64,000 nucleotides of DNA from Oceanobacillus_B kapialis. GTDB taxonomy: Bacteria; Bacillota; Bacilli; Bacillales; Amphibacillaceae. The translations under genes and the position numbers were made by a program. The stretch's first letter is position 1, and the number at the start of each line of letters is the position of its first letter. The notes beneath the pieces were generated by a model. It saw only the letters and a list, made by a program, of their open reading frames with translations, was not told where the DNA came from and searched no databases. This document shows positions 25,633 to 34,242 of the stretch, in pieces. The stretch lies in NCBI RefSeq assembly GCF_042685265.1, contig NZ_JBHUMX010000014.1. One strand, given 5' to 3'.

Positions 25633-26469
25633 ATGAAAAAAGCACTTATATCATTAGCAGCACTATTATGTATTCTTTTATTAGCAGCATGCGGTAACGA
25701 GGAATCCGGGTCCGGAGACAATGGAGAAGATACAACAAAGTCGATCACATTTGGAGCCACTGTAGGACCATATAGTGATATGGTAACAAAAGCAATTGCA
25801 CCACTTTTAGAAGAAAAAGGCTATGAAGTGGAAAACCAAGAGTTCACGGATTATGTACAGCCGAACAATGCCTTATCAAGAGGGGACCTTGATGCAAACC
25901 TATTCCAACATACAATTTATCTAAATGCTTTTGCTGAAGAAAATAACATGGAGCTTTCCTCTGTGATCAGTGTCCCAACAGCGCCAATGGGGTTATACTC
26001 TAACACATTTGCAAGCGTTGATGAGATTGCAGATGGTAGCACAATTGCTATTGCCAATGATCCAACAAACCTTTCCAGAACATTACTTATGTTGCAGAAT
26101 GAAGGGTTAATCACCATTAATGAAGATGTTGATCCTTTAAAAGCTTCCGTTAATGACATCGTAGAAAATTCTAAAAATCTAGAGTTTGTGGAGGTAGAAG
26201 CAGGACAGTTACCACGTTTGGTGGATAGTGAAGATGCCGCTGCAGTACCAGGAAACTTCGCACTTGCTGCAGAGATGGATTTACTTGATGCACTAGCACT
26301 CGAGGAATTGCCTGATGATTACCGTAACGTTGTTGCAGTCAACACAGATGATGCTGACGCTCAATTTGCCAAAGATATTAAAGAAGTTATCGAATCAGAA
26401 GAATTTGAACAAATTATTGATGAAGAATTCCAAGGATTTAGCAAACCTAGCTGGATGACAGGAGAATAA
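25633..26469 (+). CDS. metQ: Methionine-binding lipoprotein
   Basis: A 278-residue NlpA-family substrate-binding protein. It has an N-terminal signal with lipobox LLAAC (Cys near residue 20), so it is anchored to the outer face of the membrane. Family motifs ITFGATVGPYSDMV, VEVEAGQLPRLV and PGNFALAAEM are present. TTGGAGGA precedes the ATG. Last gene of the operon. Confidence 0.95.
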   Translation: MKKALISLAALLCILLLAACGNEESGSGDNGEDTTKSITFGATVGPYSDMVTKAIAPLLEEKGYEVENQEFTDYVQPNNALSRGDLDANLFQHTIYLNAFAEENNMELSSVISVPTAPMGLYSNTFASVDEIADGSTIAIANDPTNLSRTLLMLQNEGLITINEDVDPLKASVNDIVENSKNLEFVEVEAGQLPRLVDSEDAAAVPGNFALAAEMDLLDALALEELPDDYRNVVAVNTDDADAQFAKDIKEVIESEEFEQIIDEEFQGFSKPSWMTGE

Positions 26470-26479
26470 ACATATTTTT

Positions 26480-26516
26480 AAATCCCATTATGCATTGGCT
26501 GCATAGTGGGATTTTT
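26480..26516 (+). terminator. Rho-independent terminator of metNPQ
   Basis: AAATCCCATTATGCA pairs with TGCATAGTGGGATTTTT. Confidence 0.9.
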
Positions 26517-26532
26517 GTATTTCGTAAATCAA

Positions 26533-26690
26533 ATAAAGTGAAACTTCATTTGGTGGGGGTTTCCCTTCCTCCCCCACCAAATGTTAGTTGAACGAATCGG
26601 ACTTTTACTGGCAGTTGATCCCTCACTTAGAATGCTTATTTCCCTCATTCTTAAAGTGTGGGTCATACTGCCAGTTAAGGTGGGATAAAG
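26533..26690. repeat. Dispersed palindromic intergenic repeat
   Basis: Two adjacent stem-loops: TTTGGTGGGGG with CCCCCACCAAA (26550-26580) and a long imperfect stem from ACTGGCAGTTGATCCC to GGGTCATACTGCCAGT (26607-26675). The first 23 bases (26533-26555) recur exactly, inverted, at 58923-58945. It is non-coding and sits between the metQ terminator and the next gene; the rest of 26691-26849 holds nothing recognised. Confidence 0.6.
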
Positions 26691-26849
26691 TAATTAGTGG
26701 GAGAACAAGCTTTTCATGTGCTATTCTTTTACTAAGTACATAGACTGAAAAAGCCTAGTTAATAATGTAGATTAAATCGTTTATAAATTATGTCATTACA
26801 AGAAAGAATATTGAAGTAAGCCATCCACTTATTGAATGGAGGATTTGCA

Positions 26850-27509
26850 GTGAAAGTAATTATTTCATTTACTTACCGTACTCCTAAAGGCGCAGATACA
26901 GTACTTTATTCAGAAGAAATGCGTGCTCCAAAGGCGTTGTTGTTAGCTGAAGACATGGAGAGAACAGGAAGAGCTAAAAATATTGAATTTATTGATACCA
27001 ATGACAACACTTGGACTTTAAAAGAACTACGTAAACAACTTGAGGAGATAAAAACTGAGCCACATGATGTAAAAATCTATTTTGATGGTGGATTTGATTT
27101 AAAAACAAAAAATTCTGGACTTGGTTGTGCAATCTATTATGAACAGAATGATAAAACATTTCGTATACGGAGAAATGCGTTAGTAGAAGAACTCGAATCT
27201 AATAATGAAGCGGAATATGCTGCCCTTCATTTGGCTGTACAAGAAGTGGAGGAGCTTGGTGTCCACCATATGCCTATAACTATTGTAGGCGATTCACAGG
27301 TCGTGATTAATCAGCTAAAAGAGGACTGGCCTTGTTATGAAAAAGAGCTCGCTAATTGGGCGAACCGAATTGAAACAAAACTAGAACAACTTGGATTAGA
27401 CGTAGAGTATGAACTTGTATCGAGGAAGAAAAATCGAGAGGCAGATCAGCTTGCGTCCCAGGCTTTAAGAGAAGTAAACGTATCTAGTGTGAAAGAAATT
27501 GACGGGTAA
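26850..27509 (+). CDS. RNase HI-fold protein (YpeP-like)
   Basis: A 219-residue protein. The N-terminal about 75 residues are a small extra domain (YRTPKGADTVLYSEEM, MERTGRAKNIEF). The C-terminal part is an RNase H fold with the DEDD set visible: Asp in IYFDGGFD, Glu in ESNNEAEYAAL, Asp in IVGDSQVVINQL and Asp in KNREADQLASQAL. The active site therefore looks intact for cleavage of RNA in RNA-DNA hybrids, although B. subtilis relatives of this type have unclear activity. Start is GTG six bases after GGAGGA. Confidence 0.78.
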   Translation: MKVIISFTYRTPKGADTVLYSEEMRAPKALLLAEDMERTGRAKNIEFIDTNDNTWTLKELRKQLEEIKTEPHDVKIYFDGGFDLKTKNSGLGCAIYYEQNDKTFRIRRNALVEELESNNEAEYAALHLAVQEVEELGVHHMPITIVGDSQVVINQLKEDWPCYEKELANWANRIETKLEQLGLDVEYELVSRKKNREADQLASQALREVNVSSVKEIDG

Positions 27510-27994
27510 AATGGGGGGTTAATACATGCATCATTTTAACAGAGTTCACCAAGACAGCTTCAGTTCTGGAACGTTTATTATATGGTAAGCGTACTCCTCG
27601 CTATACAAAGTTTTAATAAAAGATAGGCTGATACAGGGATGCCTATCAAGTTGTTTTGTGCTATTAATAGGATTATTAGTTATATATTTTGGGTACATAA
27701 TAGTTACACAAAAAGCACCCCACTACTTGACTTCTTCTTATAATAATGTGTTGCCAACCACGACAAACTTTCAAGCAGATGAATCGTTATTATCAATATA
27801 GGAAATTTGTTTGATTATTACCTTTCATTTTAGGAACTGAAGCGATGAATGTTTTAGATAGGAGGCGGTTAACCTATTAAAGATACTGTTTAAGGTTTTT
27901 GTGCGTTTTTAAGAACGAAAATGATTGTATAGAAGTTGTACAGACTGATTCGTTAATCTGATAGTAACTAATTTCAATGACAGAGGGTGTCTTT
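27510..27994. other. Intergenic region upstream of the LuxR-type gene
   Basis: About 480 bases without a convincing gene. A 20-codon frame at 27526-27588 (MHHFNRVHQDSFSSGTFIIW) has a G-rich ribosome site (ATGGGGGG) and could be a tiny peptide, but nothing else supports it. No riboswitch or repeat was recognised. Confidence 0.3.
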
Positions 27995-28651
27995 ATGGTC
28001 AAACTGTTAATCGTTGGCCCGCAAAGTATTTCTACAAATAAGCTGTACAATAGAATACCAAAAGATACTGGTATAAACGTATTAGGTATAAGTGATGTCG
28101 AAATAACAATTAAAAATATTCTAGTAAATAATAAAACCGATATCATACTAATTCACCATGCTGAAGAAAGACTGAGTTTAGCTGAAAAAGTAAGGGATTA
28201 TAGTCCAAAAGCCAAGCTAATGTTCCTATTAACTTCAAACAGTAGGGATGCTATACTCTTTGGGCTAAAACTAGGGGGGGTTTCTTTTATCCTTAATGAG
28301 ATAACACCAGAAAATCTTGTCTATTCTCTTAAAAATTTACACCAAGATCAGTACGTATTATCCGGAAAGTTAGTAAGAAGCTTTTTAGCAGATATTCCAG
28401 AGGATTTTTTTGAAAAACAACTTTTTAAAAACAAGATTGCCAAGCAGTTTACCTTATCCCGAAGAGAAAACGAGATTGCCTATTTAGTTTATAAGAATCA
28501 AAAAAATATAGAGATCTCAGAAGTTTTACATCTTAAAGAGAAAACGGTGCGTGATTATGTTAGTAAGATGTACCGAAAATTTGGTGTTCGAAAAAGAACA
28601 GAACTTATTCGAATTCTTGCAGAAACCATGCAAACCAATAATAAATACTAG
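27995..28651 (+). CDS. LuxR/NarL-type regulator with degenerate receiver domain
   Basis: A 218-residue protein with NarL layout: a receiver-like N-terminal domain (1-120) and a C-terminal LuxR helix-turn-helix (about 150-210: FTLSRRENEIAYLVYKNQ, LHLKEKTVRDYVSKMYRKFGV). The receiver lacks the usual acidic pair after strand 1 (LLIVGPQ instead of VDD), and the phospho-acceptor position in DIILIH is His54 rather than Asp. Phosphorylation by a classical kinase is thus unlikely. The ATG at 27995 follows GAGGGTG. It faces a large hybrid sensor kinase across a terminator. Confidence 0.82.
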   Translation: MVKLLIVGPQSISTNKLYNRIPKDTGINVLGISDVEITIKNILVNNKTDIILIHHAEERLSLAEKVRDYSPKAKLMFLLTSNSRDAILFGLKLGGVSFILNEITPENLVYSLKNLHQDQYVLSGKLVRSFLADIPEDFFEKQLFKNKIAKQFTLSRRENEIAYLVYKNQKNIEISEVLHLKEKTVRDYVSKMYRKFGVRKRTELIRILAETMQTNNKY

Positions 28652-28737
28652 CAGAGGGTTACGAAAAAAGCTAGTAGTAAATAATTAACTGACGCTACTG
28701 TTTTACCCATTTATTTAGTATTTATTAAGATGGTGCA

Positions 28738-28796
28738 GCCGGGTGGTTCCACGAATTTCAACCCTGAAATTCTTAGTGATCACCCGACTTTTGTAA
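28738..28796. terminator. Hairpin between luxR-like gene and sensor kinase
   Basis: GCCGGGTG..ACGAATTTCA pairs imperfectly with TGAAATTC..GATCACCCG, followed by CTTTTG. It could end both convergent genes. Confidence 0.6.
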
Positions 28797-28819
28797 CTAT
28801 GAAAAAGTATTTGTTAAAG

Positions 28820-31800
28820 CTATTGTTTTTTTGGGATATAAAACGAAATGGTAGTGCCTTTATTTAGCGCACTATCTAACTTTAATCCTTGACCAAATAA
28901 CTGCTTTAATCGTCTATCTGTATTGTATATCCCCACCCCTGATCGTTTAACAGGATTTTTTGCAAAAAGTAGTTTCTGTTGGTCAGGTAGCATGCCGACA
29001 CCATTATCGTTAATCGCGATTAAGGTATTATGTTCCTCAGTTTTCACAGAAATCTTAATGATACCGCCTTGAGCACGTTTTAGTATCCCATGGTTAATTG
29101 CATTTTCAACCAATGTTTGAATAGACAGTGGAGGCAATTTTACTGTTGAATTCTGATTAACTTCCCATTTTACATTGATACGTTCTCCAAATCGTGCCTT
29201 CTCAATTTCAATATAAGAATGTACAAGTGCCAGTTCTTCTTCCAAGGTGACCAAGCTATCCGTGTTTTTAAAGGAGAAACTAGTTTGGATGAAGCTAATA
29301 AAATGATCTAAGACATGGCGCATTTTCACCTCGTCTATTTCCATTAGATACATAATAGCGTTTAAGGTGTTAAATAAAAAGTGTGGTTTGATTTGTGCTT
29401 GTAACCAAGCCGCTTCCATTCGCATATGTTCCTCCATGGTCGTTTTGAGTTTTACAAGCATCCCCACACGGGCTTTTAATTCAACGGCATCTACTGGCTT
29501 GACAATATAATCATTGGCGCCAGAAGAAAATCCAGTGTATAGATCCTCCGAGCTGTTCCTTGCTGTTAGTAATAGTATTGGTAATTCGGAAAGGGTATAC
29601 TGTTTCCTTATCTTTTTAGTTAATTCATAACCGGACATATATGGCATCATCACATCACTTATTACTGCGTGAAACCTCTCTTTCTTTACTTTTTCCAATG
29701 CATCCGGTCCACTTAGGACAGTTGTAATGTTATAACCTTCCGAGGCTAGGATATTCTTTAGCACCCGTAAGTTGATTGTTTCGTCATCTATTACGAGCAG
29801 TTTAGGAGCTTCGGGTTTAAGGGAACTGCCTTCTATTTCTAACTCATTGGAAACGGCCGTTTCCTCAAATGATGGATTGGAAGCGATGGCACCTTCAACT
29901 ACAGAGAATTCCTTTTCTGCTAATGGGAGAGAAAAGGAGAATTTGGATCCTTTGTCTAAGATAGAGTTAACCACCATTTTTCCACCATGTAATGTAACTA
30001 ACTGGTTGCTAATTGCCAGGCCTAAACCTAATCCACCTCTGCTATAATCTTTCTCTTCAGTCCCTTGCTGATAAGGTTTAAAGATGGAGTTAATCTTATC
30101 CTTGTTCATTCCAATCCCAGTGTCTTCCACAGATATAATTACTTCCTGATCAAAATAGGTAGCAGAAATCGTAATAGTGCCATTGTCCGTGAATTTAATT
30201 GCATTGTGAACAAGGTTAATTAGAATTTGAATTAGTCTATTTTCATCTGCAAGGACAGCTTTGCCATTTCCTGAGACTAGGTTCTGAATTTCAACTGGTT
30301 TTTCTTCGGTTAAATAACGAAGCATATCTATTACACCTGAAGTTACAGCTTGTAAATGGACTGGCTGCAATTTTAAATTTATCTTATTCTCCCTCATCTT
30401 TGCCAAGTCTAACAGATCATTGATCATGGAAGACATTCGCTTACCGACTTTAATCAGTAGATCCATTTCTTTCTTTTCCTGAGGTCGCAATCTATTTTCT
30501 TTGCGATGCAGGATGGAATGTGCAATATTCATAATGCTATGCAGGGGGCTACGCAATTCATGAGACGTATTAGCTAGGAACGCGTCTTTTTGCTTATTCG
30601 CTTGGAGCAAATCTTCCGATAAATCCTCTACTTGACGCACATTTCTTATAAAACGCTTTAACCAAAAGGCGGAGAAGAGGAAGATGGTAATCAATAAATC
30701 GACTGGGTAGAAAAATCGTTCTATCGGTGAATTACTGTAAATAATAGCCCAGATCACATTGTTCGTAATAGCAGCAGCACTTAATAACAGATTCAACACA
30801 TCTTCCATCCGATCCTTTAAAGCCCTGTAAAACTGGATGGTAATATAGACAGTAGATGTAAGTAATGTAATGCCTAGGAGAAGCTTTGCATAGAGTATGG
30901 ATGTAACCGGTGCAAAAAGGACAAATGCTATATACACTGAATAAGCGGATATGATCCAGTCATAAAACCTTTTTGAGGCATATTCAGGAAATAAATGCTT
31001 GAAAAATAATAGCATAAACGTAGCGATACTTGTGTAGACAAGGAATTGTAACTTAACACTACTTTCATAGCTAATAGGAAAAATCTGTAATAAAAATTTA
31101 TCTACATCCATCAGGATCATAAACATTGCAGACACAATTAATAGAAAAAAGTATAAGAGGGACTTTTGTTTTTTTCCGGCAAAATATAAAATACCTGTAA
31201 ATATAGCAACAACACCAAGTACAGTAAGAACAACAAGCTGGCTAATAACCGACAAACCAGTCTCCTTGTTAATTGCATCATTAAAGCCGAATTTTATAGC
31301 TCCAATTTCTGAAGATCTAATTGGATATTTGCCATGGGCAACATGAACAATAAGGTCCAACGTTTTCTTATTGGAGCGAAAGGAAACGGAGTAGGGTACT
31401 TTTAAAGCTTCATATTCTGAAACAGAGGAAGCAGGATTACCAGCTTCACCTACTAATTCACCATCAACAAATAATCTTGATGCTGATTGAATAACAGGCA
31501 TACGTACGCCATAATGTACATTCTCTTCTGATGAAGGAAGAAGAATTTGTAAATGATAAGTGCCAACAGTATAGGTTGTACCTTCTGGGACCTTATTCCA
31601 GCTTATGGGGAATGCCCCGATTCTTTTCTTATCTTGGTTTTGGGAAAATTCATTTTGCTTTAAGAGCGCATTTGGGTAAAAGGTCCAATCGCCATCCAAT
31701 GGTATGGTTTGGAGTTCCGCTAACTGTCCATTCCTTAAATCGAGTACTCCGTTTTCTGCAGTAGGGTGCTGATCAGAGGTATAGAGATTACCCCATAGTA

Positions 31801-31867
31801 ATCGAAACACATTCAATATAACAATGAATAACAGAATGATAAAAAAAATTTTAAATGATTTTTTCAT
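28820..31867 (-). CDS. Hybrid sensor histidine kinase with 7TMR-DISM input and second LytS-type kinase module
   Basis: A 1015-residue membrane kinase. Order: N-terminal membrane helix, an extracellular beta-rich 7TMR-DISM sensor (about 40-190), seven membrane helices (about 200-410), HisKA with His436 in NTSHELRSPLHS, HATPase with DENRLIQILINLVHNAIKFTD and GLGLGLAISNQLV, a receiver domain with Asp738 in AVISDVMMPYMSG, then a second, LytS-like kinase core with QAQIKPHFLFNTLNAI (His829) and another HATPase ending the protein. Two distinct transmitter modules around one receiver suggest an internal relay. ATG at 31867 is 6 bases after GGAG. The soluble partner is not obvious; the adjacent LuxR protein lacks its Asp. 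Confidence 0.9.
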   Translation of the reverse strand: MKKSFKIFFIILLFIVILNVFRLLWGNLYTSDQHPTAENGVLDLRNGQLAELQTIPLDGDWTFYPNALLKQNEFSQNQDKKRIGAFPISWNKVPEGTTYTVGTYHLQILLPSSEENVHYGVRMPVIQSASRLFVDGELVGEAGNPASSVSEYEALKVPYSVSFRSNKKTLDLIVHVAHGKYPIRSSEIGAIKFGFNDAINKETGLSVISQLVVLTVLGVVAIFTGILYFAGKKQKSLLYFFLLIVSAMFMILMDVDKFLLQIFPISYESSVKLQFLVYTSIATFMLLFFKHLFPEYASKRFYDWIISAYSVYIAFVLFAPVTSILYAKLLLGITLLTSTVYITIQFYRALKDRMEDVLNLLLSAAAITNNVIWAIIYSNSPIERFFYPVDLLITIFLFSAFWLKRFIRNVRQVEDLSEDLLQANKQKDAFLANTSHELRSPLHSIMNIAHSILHRKENRLRPQEKKEMDLLIKVGKRMSSMINDLLDLAKMRENKINLKLQPVHLQAVTSGVIDMLRYLTEEKPVEIQNLVSGNGKAVLADENRLIQILINLVHNAIKFTDNGTITISATYFDQEVIISVEDTGIGMNKDKINSIFKPYQQGTEEKDYSRGGLGLGLAISNQLVTLHGGKMVVNSILDKGSKFSFSLPLAEKEFSVVEGAIASNPSFEETAVSNELEIEGSSLKPEAPKLLVIDDETINLRVLKNILASEGYNITTVLSGPDALEKVKKERFHAVISDVMMPYMSGYELTKKIRKQYTLSELPILLLTARNSSEDLYTGFSSGANDYIVKPVDAVELKARVGMLVKLKTTMEEHMRMEAAWLQAQIKPHFLFNTLNAIMYLMEIDEVKMRHVLDHFISFIQTSFSFKNTDSLVTLEEELALVHSYIEIEKARFGERINVKWEVNQNSTVKLPPLSIQTLVENAINHGILKRAQGGIIKISVKTEEHNTLIAINDNGVGMLPDQQKLLFAKNPVKRSGVGIYNTDRRLKQLFGQGLKLDSALNKGTTISFYIPKKQ

Positions 31868-32049
31868 GGGTAAGCTCCGTCTATATGAATTTATCAACAT
31901 AGAAAAATATATACAGGAACGTATGATACTATAATAATAGCAAGATGGAAGGTCAATAGCTATAAGAATTTCATCTATTAGAAAGATATACGAGCTTAAT
32001 TGATATTAAAAAAAATTTACATAAAGCTTGATGTAATAGGTCGAAGATG

Positions 32050-32088
32050 TTACCCCTTCCCTAACTTCTTTTTCGAATATAGGGGTAA
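32050..32088 (+). promoter_or_regulatory. Inverted repeat upstream of the sigma-factor gene
   Basis: TTACCCCT and AGGGGTAA form a perfect 8-bp inverted repeat with a 23-base loop, ending 28 bases before the start of the sigma-factor gene. It could be an operator or a leader hairpin. Confidence 0.35.
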
Positions 32089-32116
32089 AGCCAGGTTTTT
32101 TTGAGGGGTGTTTAAG

Positions 32117-32683
32117 ATGAATAATAAAAATATGGAGTCATTTGAAGAGATAATGAAACAAAATGAACGCAGGGTACATTATCATATTCATCGATTGAAC
32201 TTGTCTGACCCACATAAAGAATATTTCCAAGAGGGGCTCTGTGCCATGTGGAATGCATACGAGAATTATGATCCTGACAAAGGCACTATGGCTACTTATT
32301 TCAATTATACGATACGGAATAGACTTGTGGATCTTGCTAGAAAACAGGGCAGAGAAAATTCAAACCAGCTAAAAGCTTTTAAAGAAATAAAAAAACATGC
32401 TGTTGATGGAAATAAGGTAATGCGAGCAGAAGGTAGTAGTAATATCGTCTCTGTTACCGAGAATATGGATTATAGTGAACAAAAATTATGGGAAATCATA
32501 AAACAAGAACTTACGGACAATCAGTGGAAATGGGTTTATTACTACATTATTGGTAGGATGAAAATAAAAGAAATTGCCAAACAAGAAGCGACAACAGAAG
32601 AAGCTGTAAAAAGTTGGGGAAAGCAAGCGAGGAAAAAATTACGCAACAAAGACTTGCTGAAAAGATTGGGCTTGTTTGGTTAG
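32117..32683 (+). CDS. RNA polymerase sigma-70 family factor
   Basis: A 188-residue sigma factor. Region 2 is recognisable as YFQEGLCAMWNAYENYDPDKGTMATYFNYTIRNRLVDLARK, with the promoter-melting and -10 recognition helices. A region-4-like helix-turn-helix is at the C-terminus (WVYYYIIGRMKIKEIAKQEATTEEAVKSWGKQARKKLR). Region 3 is absent, so it is an alternative factor. No anti-sigma gene is adjacent. ATG at 32117 follows GAGGGG by 8 bases. Its regulon cannot be read from this window. Confidence 0.85.
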   Translation: MNNKNMESFEEIMKQNERRVHYHIHRLNLSDPHKEYFQEGLCAMWNAYENYDPDKGTMATYFNYTIRNRLVDLARKQGRENSNQLKAFKEIKKHAVDGNKVMRAEGSSNIVSVTENMDYSEQKLWEIIKQELTDNQWKWVYYYIIGRMKIKEIAKQEATTEEAVKSWGKQARKKLRNKDLLKRLGLFG

Positions 32684-32712
32684 TGATTTCTTTTCATTAA
32701 ATAGCAGAACGT

Positions 32713-32744
32713 AAAAAAGCAAGCCATCAAAAGGCTTGCTTTTA
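32713..32744. terminator. Bidirectional terminator, sigma factor / yabR
   Basis: AAAAAGCAAGCC pairs with GGCTTGCTTTTA around an 7-base loop, between convergent genes. Confidence 0.85.
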
Positions 32745-32762
32745 TCTATGTCATGAAGTGAA

Positions 32763-33191
32763 TTAGCCGCGTCTTCCGCCTCTGCCACCGCGTTTCGTAT
32801 CGGTTTTCCGCTTGAGCGTGGATAAATTTTCTTCACTTGATTTTAAGAATTTGGCCATTTTGTCTTCAAAGCTTTCCTTAGGCTTGTATCCACCCTTCGG
32901 ACGAAAATCTTTTGAATTACGATCTCTGCCCTGACGTGATGGTCGCTGAACTTCTGGCTTATCAACAGCTTTTTTAATAGACAAAGCAATTTTGCCTTCT
33001 TTTTCACTGATAATTTTAACTTCGACCTCATCGCCAACTGTTAAGTGGTCATTCACATCTTTTACATAGCTGTCTGCTACTTCACTAATATGAACAAGGC
33101 CGGTTTTTCCACCCGGTAATTCTACAAATGCTCCGAAATTAGTAATTCCTGTTACTTTTCCTTTGACTTTACTGCCTATTTCAATTGACAA
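32763..33191 (-). CDS. yabR: S1 domain RNA-binding protein YabR
   Basis: A 142-residue protein: an S1 domain (1-75: GSKVKGKVTGITNFGAFVELPGG, LVHISEV) followed by a basic linker and the C-terminal EDKMAKFLKSSEENLSTLKR with an RGGRGGRRG tail, which is the YabR pattern. It binds RNA, probably in ribosome-associated or post-transcriptional roles. Start is TTG behind AAGGGGGAAC. In B. subtilis yabR sits near divIC and spoIIE; here it is not in that context, so a related general-stress S1 protein is an alternative. Confidence 0.85.
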   Translation of the reverse strand: MSIEIGSKVKGKVTGITNFGAFVELPGGKTGLVHISEVADSYVKDVNDHLTVGDEVEVKIISEKEGKIALSIKKAVDKPEVQRPSRQGRDRNSKDFRPKGGYKPKESFEDKMAKFLKSSEENLSTLKRKTDTKRGGRGGRRG

Positions 33192-33279
33192 AAAAGTTCC
33201 CCCTTATGACTTTTAAAAGCAACTTATTATAACAAATATCTACGTTATTATCAAATTATGAAAAATATTATTTAGTACC

Positions 33280-33336
33280 TTGCATTAATTAGTAGTGCTG
33301 TGTATAGTATACATAAAGAGGTACTGTTTATAGTAC
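33280..33336 (+). promoter_or_regulatory. Promoter of the padR operon with two palindromes
   Basis: TTGCAT and TATAGT are spaced 17 bases apart (33280-33308). The -10 is embedded in the perfect palindrome TGTATAGTATACA (33301-33313), and a second inverted repeat GTACT..AGTAC follows at 33321-33336. PadR proteins commonly repress their own operon at such sites. Confidence 0.6.
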
Positions 33337-33365
33337 AGTAGTGATGAAAGAGGTGTAACTAGGAC

Positions 33366-33689
33366 GTGAATATTCAATTTAAGAAAGGCGCCTTAGAGCT
33401 ATGTGTGCTTGCATTATTGGATAAGCAAGATCGATACGGCTATGAATTAGTACAAAAAATATCGGATAACATTGCTATCTCCGAAGGCTCCGTCTATCCC
33501 CTATTGCGAAGACTGACGAAAGAAGCTTATTTTACGACCTATTTACAGGAGTCAAAAGAAGGCCCTTCACGGAAATATTACCATCTAACAGATCAAGGTA
33601 GAGAATACCTTTATCAGTTAAATGAGGAATGGAAAGTATTCACTAATGGTGTGAATGAATTATTAAAGGAGGTTGCTTCCGGTGAATGA
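33366..33689 (+). CDS. PadR family transcriptional regulator
   Basis: A 107-residue winged-helix protein: KKGALELCVLALLDKQDRYGYELVQKI, then SEGSVYPLLRRLTKEAYFTTYLQES and SRKYYHLTDQGREYL, the PadR signature. It probably represses its own operon through the palindromes upstream and is released by envelope or antimicrobial stress, as for LadR-type members (inference). Start is GTG. It overlaps the DUF1700 gene by 8 bases. Confidence 0.9.
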   Translation: MNIQFKKGALELCVLALLDKQDRYGYELVQKISDNIAISEGSVYPLLRRLTKEAYFTTYLQESKEGPSRKYYHLTDQGREYLYQLNEEWKVFTNGVNELLKEVASGE

Positions 33690-34242
33690 AGAAACGTTTA
33701 TTAACAAGCTTGAAAAGGCATTAGAAAAACTGCCAACAGAGGAACGACAAGAAATCTTAGAAGATTTTTATGAGCATTTCCATGTTGGGAAGCAGGATGG
33801 GAAAAGTGAAAGAGAGATAACAAGTGCATTAGGTTCTCCTAACCAGATTGCCAAAGAAATACTGGCGACTTATTATTTGGACAGGGTCGAGGCTAAGTCG
33901 AATGTCGGGGATGTTTTCCGGGCAATATGGGCAGTAATTGGGTTGGGGTTTTTTAATTTAGTGATTGTACTCGGACCATTTATTGGACTATTGGGTTGCA
34001 TTTTAGGAGGATGGATGGCAGGCGTTGCTTTTATTGCTTCTCCTCTACTCGTTCTCCTGGACTTTGCTTTATATCCAGATAGCTTTCAGGTATTTGATTT
34101 ATTCTTCTCGGTTGCTCTTACTGGTCTAGGAATATTTATTACAATCGGGATGTTATTTGCAACTCGGTTTATTTTAAAAGCATTTACACGCTATTTATCC
34201 TATAATGCAAAGCTAGTGAAAGGTGGATTAAAGCATGCGTAG
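33682..34242 (+). CDS. DUF1700 (HAAS) membrane protein
   Basis: A 186-residue protein. The N-terminal about 60 residues are the helical HAAS domain (FINKLEKALEKLPTEERQEILEDFYEHF, ALGSPNQIAKEIL). The rest has three or four membrane helices. The HAAS family is nearly always encoded after a padR gene and is thought to sense or transmit a membrane signal. Start GTG at 33682 lies 8 bases after AAAGGAGG; it overlaps padR and the next gene. Confidence 0.88.
   Translation: MNEETFINKLEKALEKLPTEERQEILEDFYEHFHVGKQDGKSEREITSALGSPNQIAKEILATYYLDRVEAKSNVGDVFRAIWAVIGLGFFNLVIVLGPFIGLLGCILGGWMAGVAFIASPLLVLLDFALYPDSFQVFDLFFSVALTGLGIFITIGMLFATRFILKAFTRYLSYNAKLVKGGLKHA

Noticed and set aside
27526..27588. 20-codon peptide with a G-rich ribosome site
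   Set aside because: Too short to support without conservation; noted only in the intergenic description.
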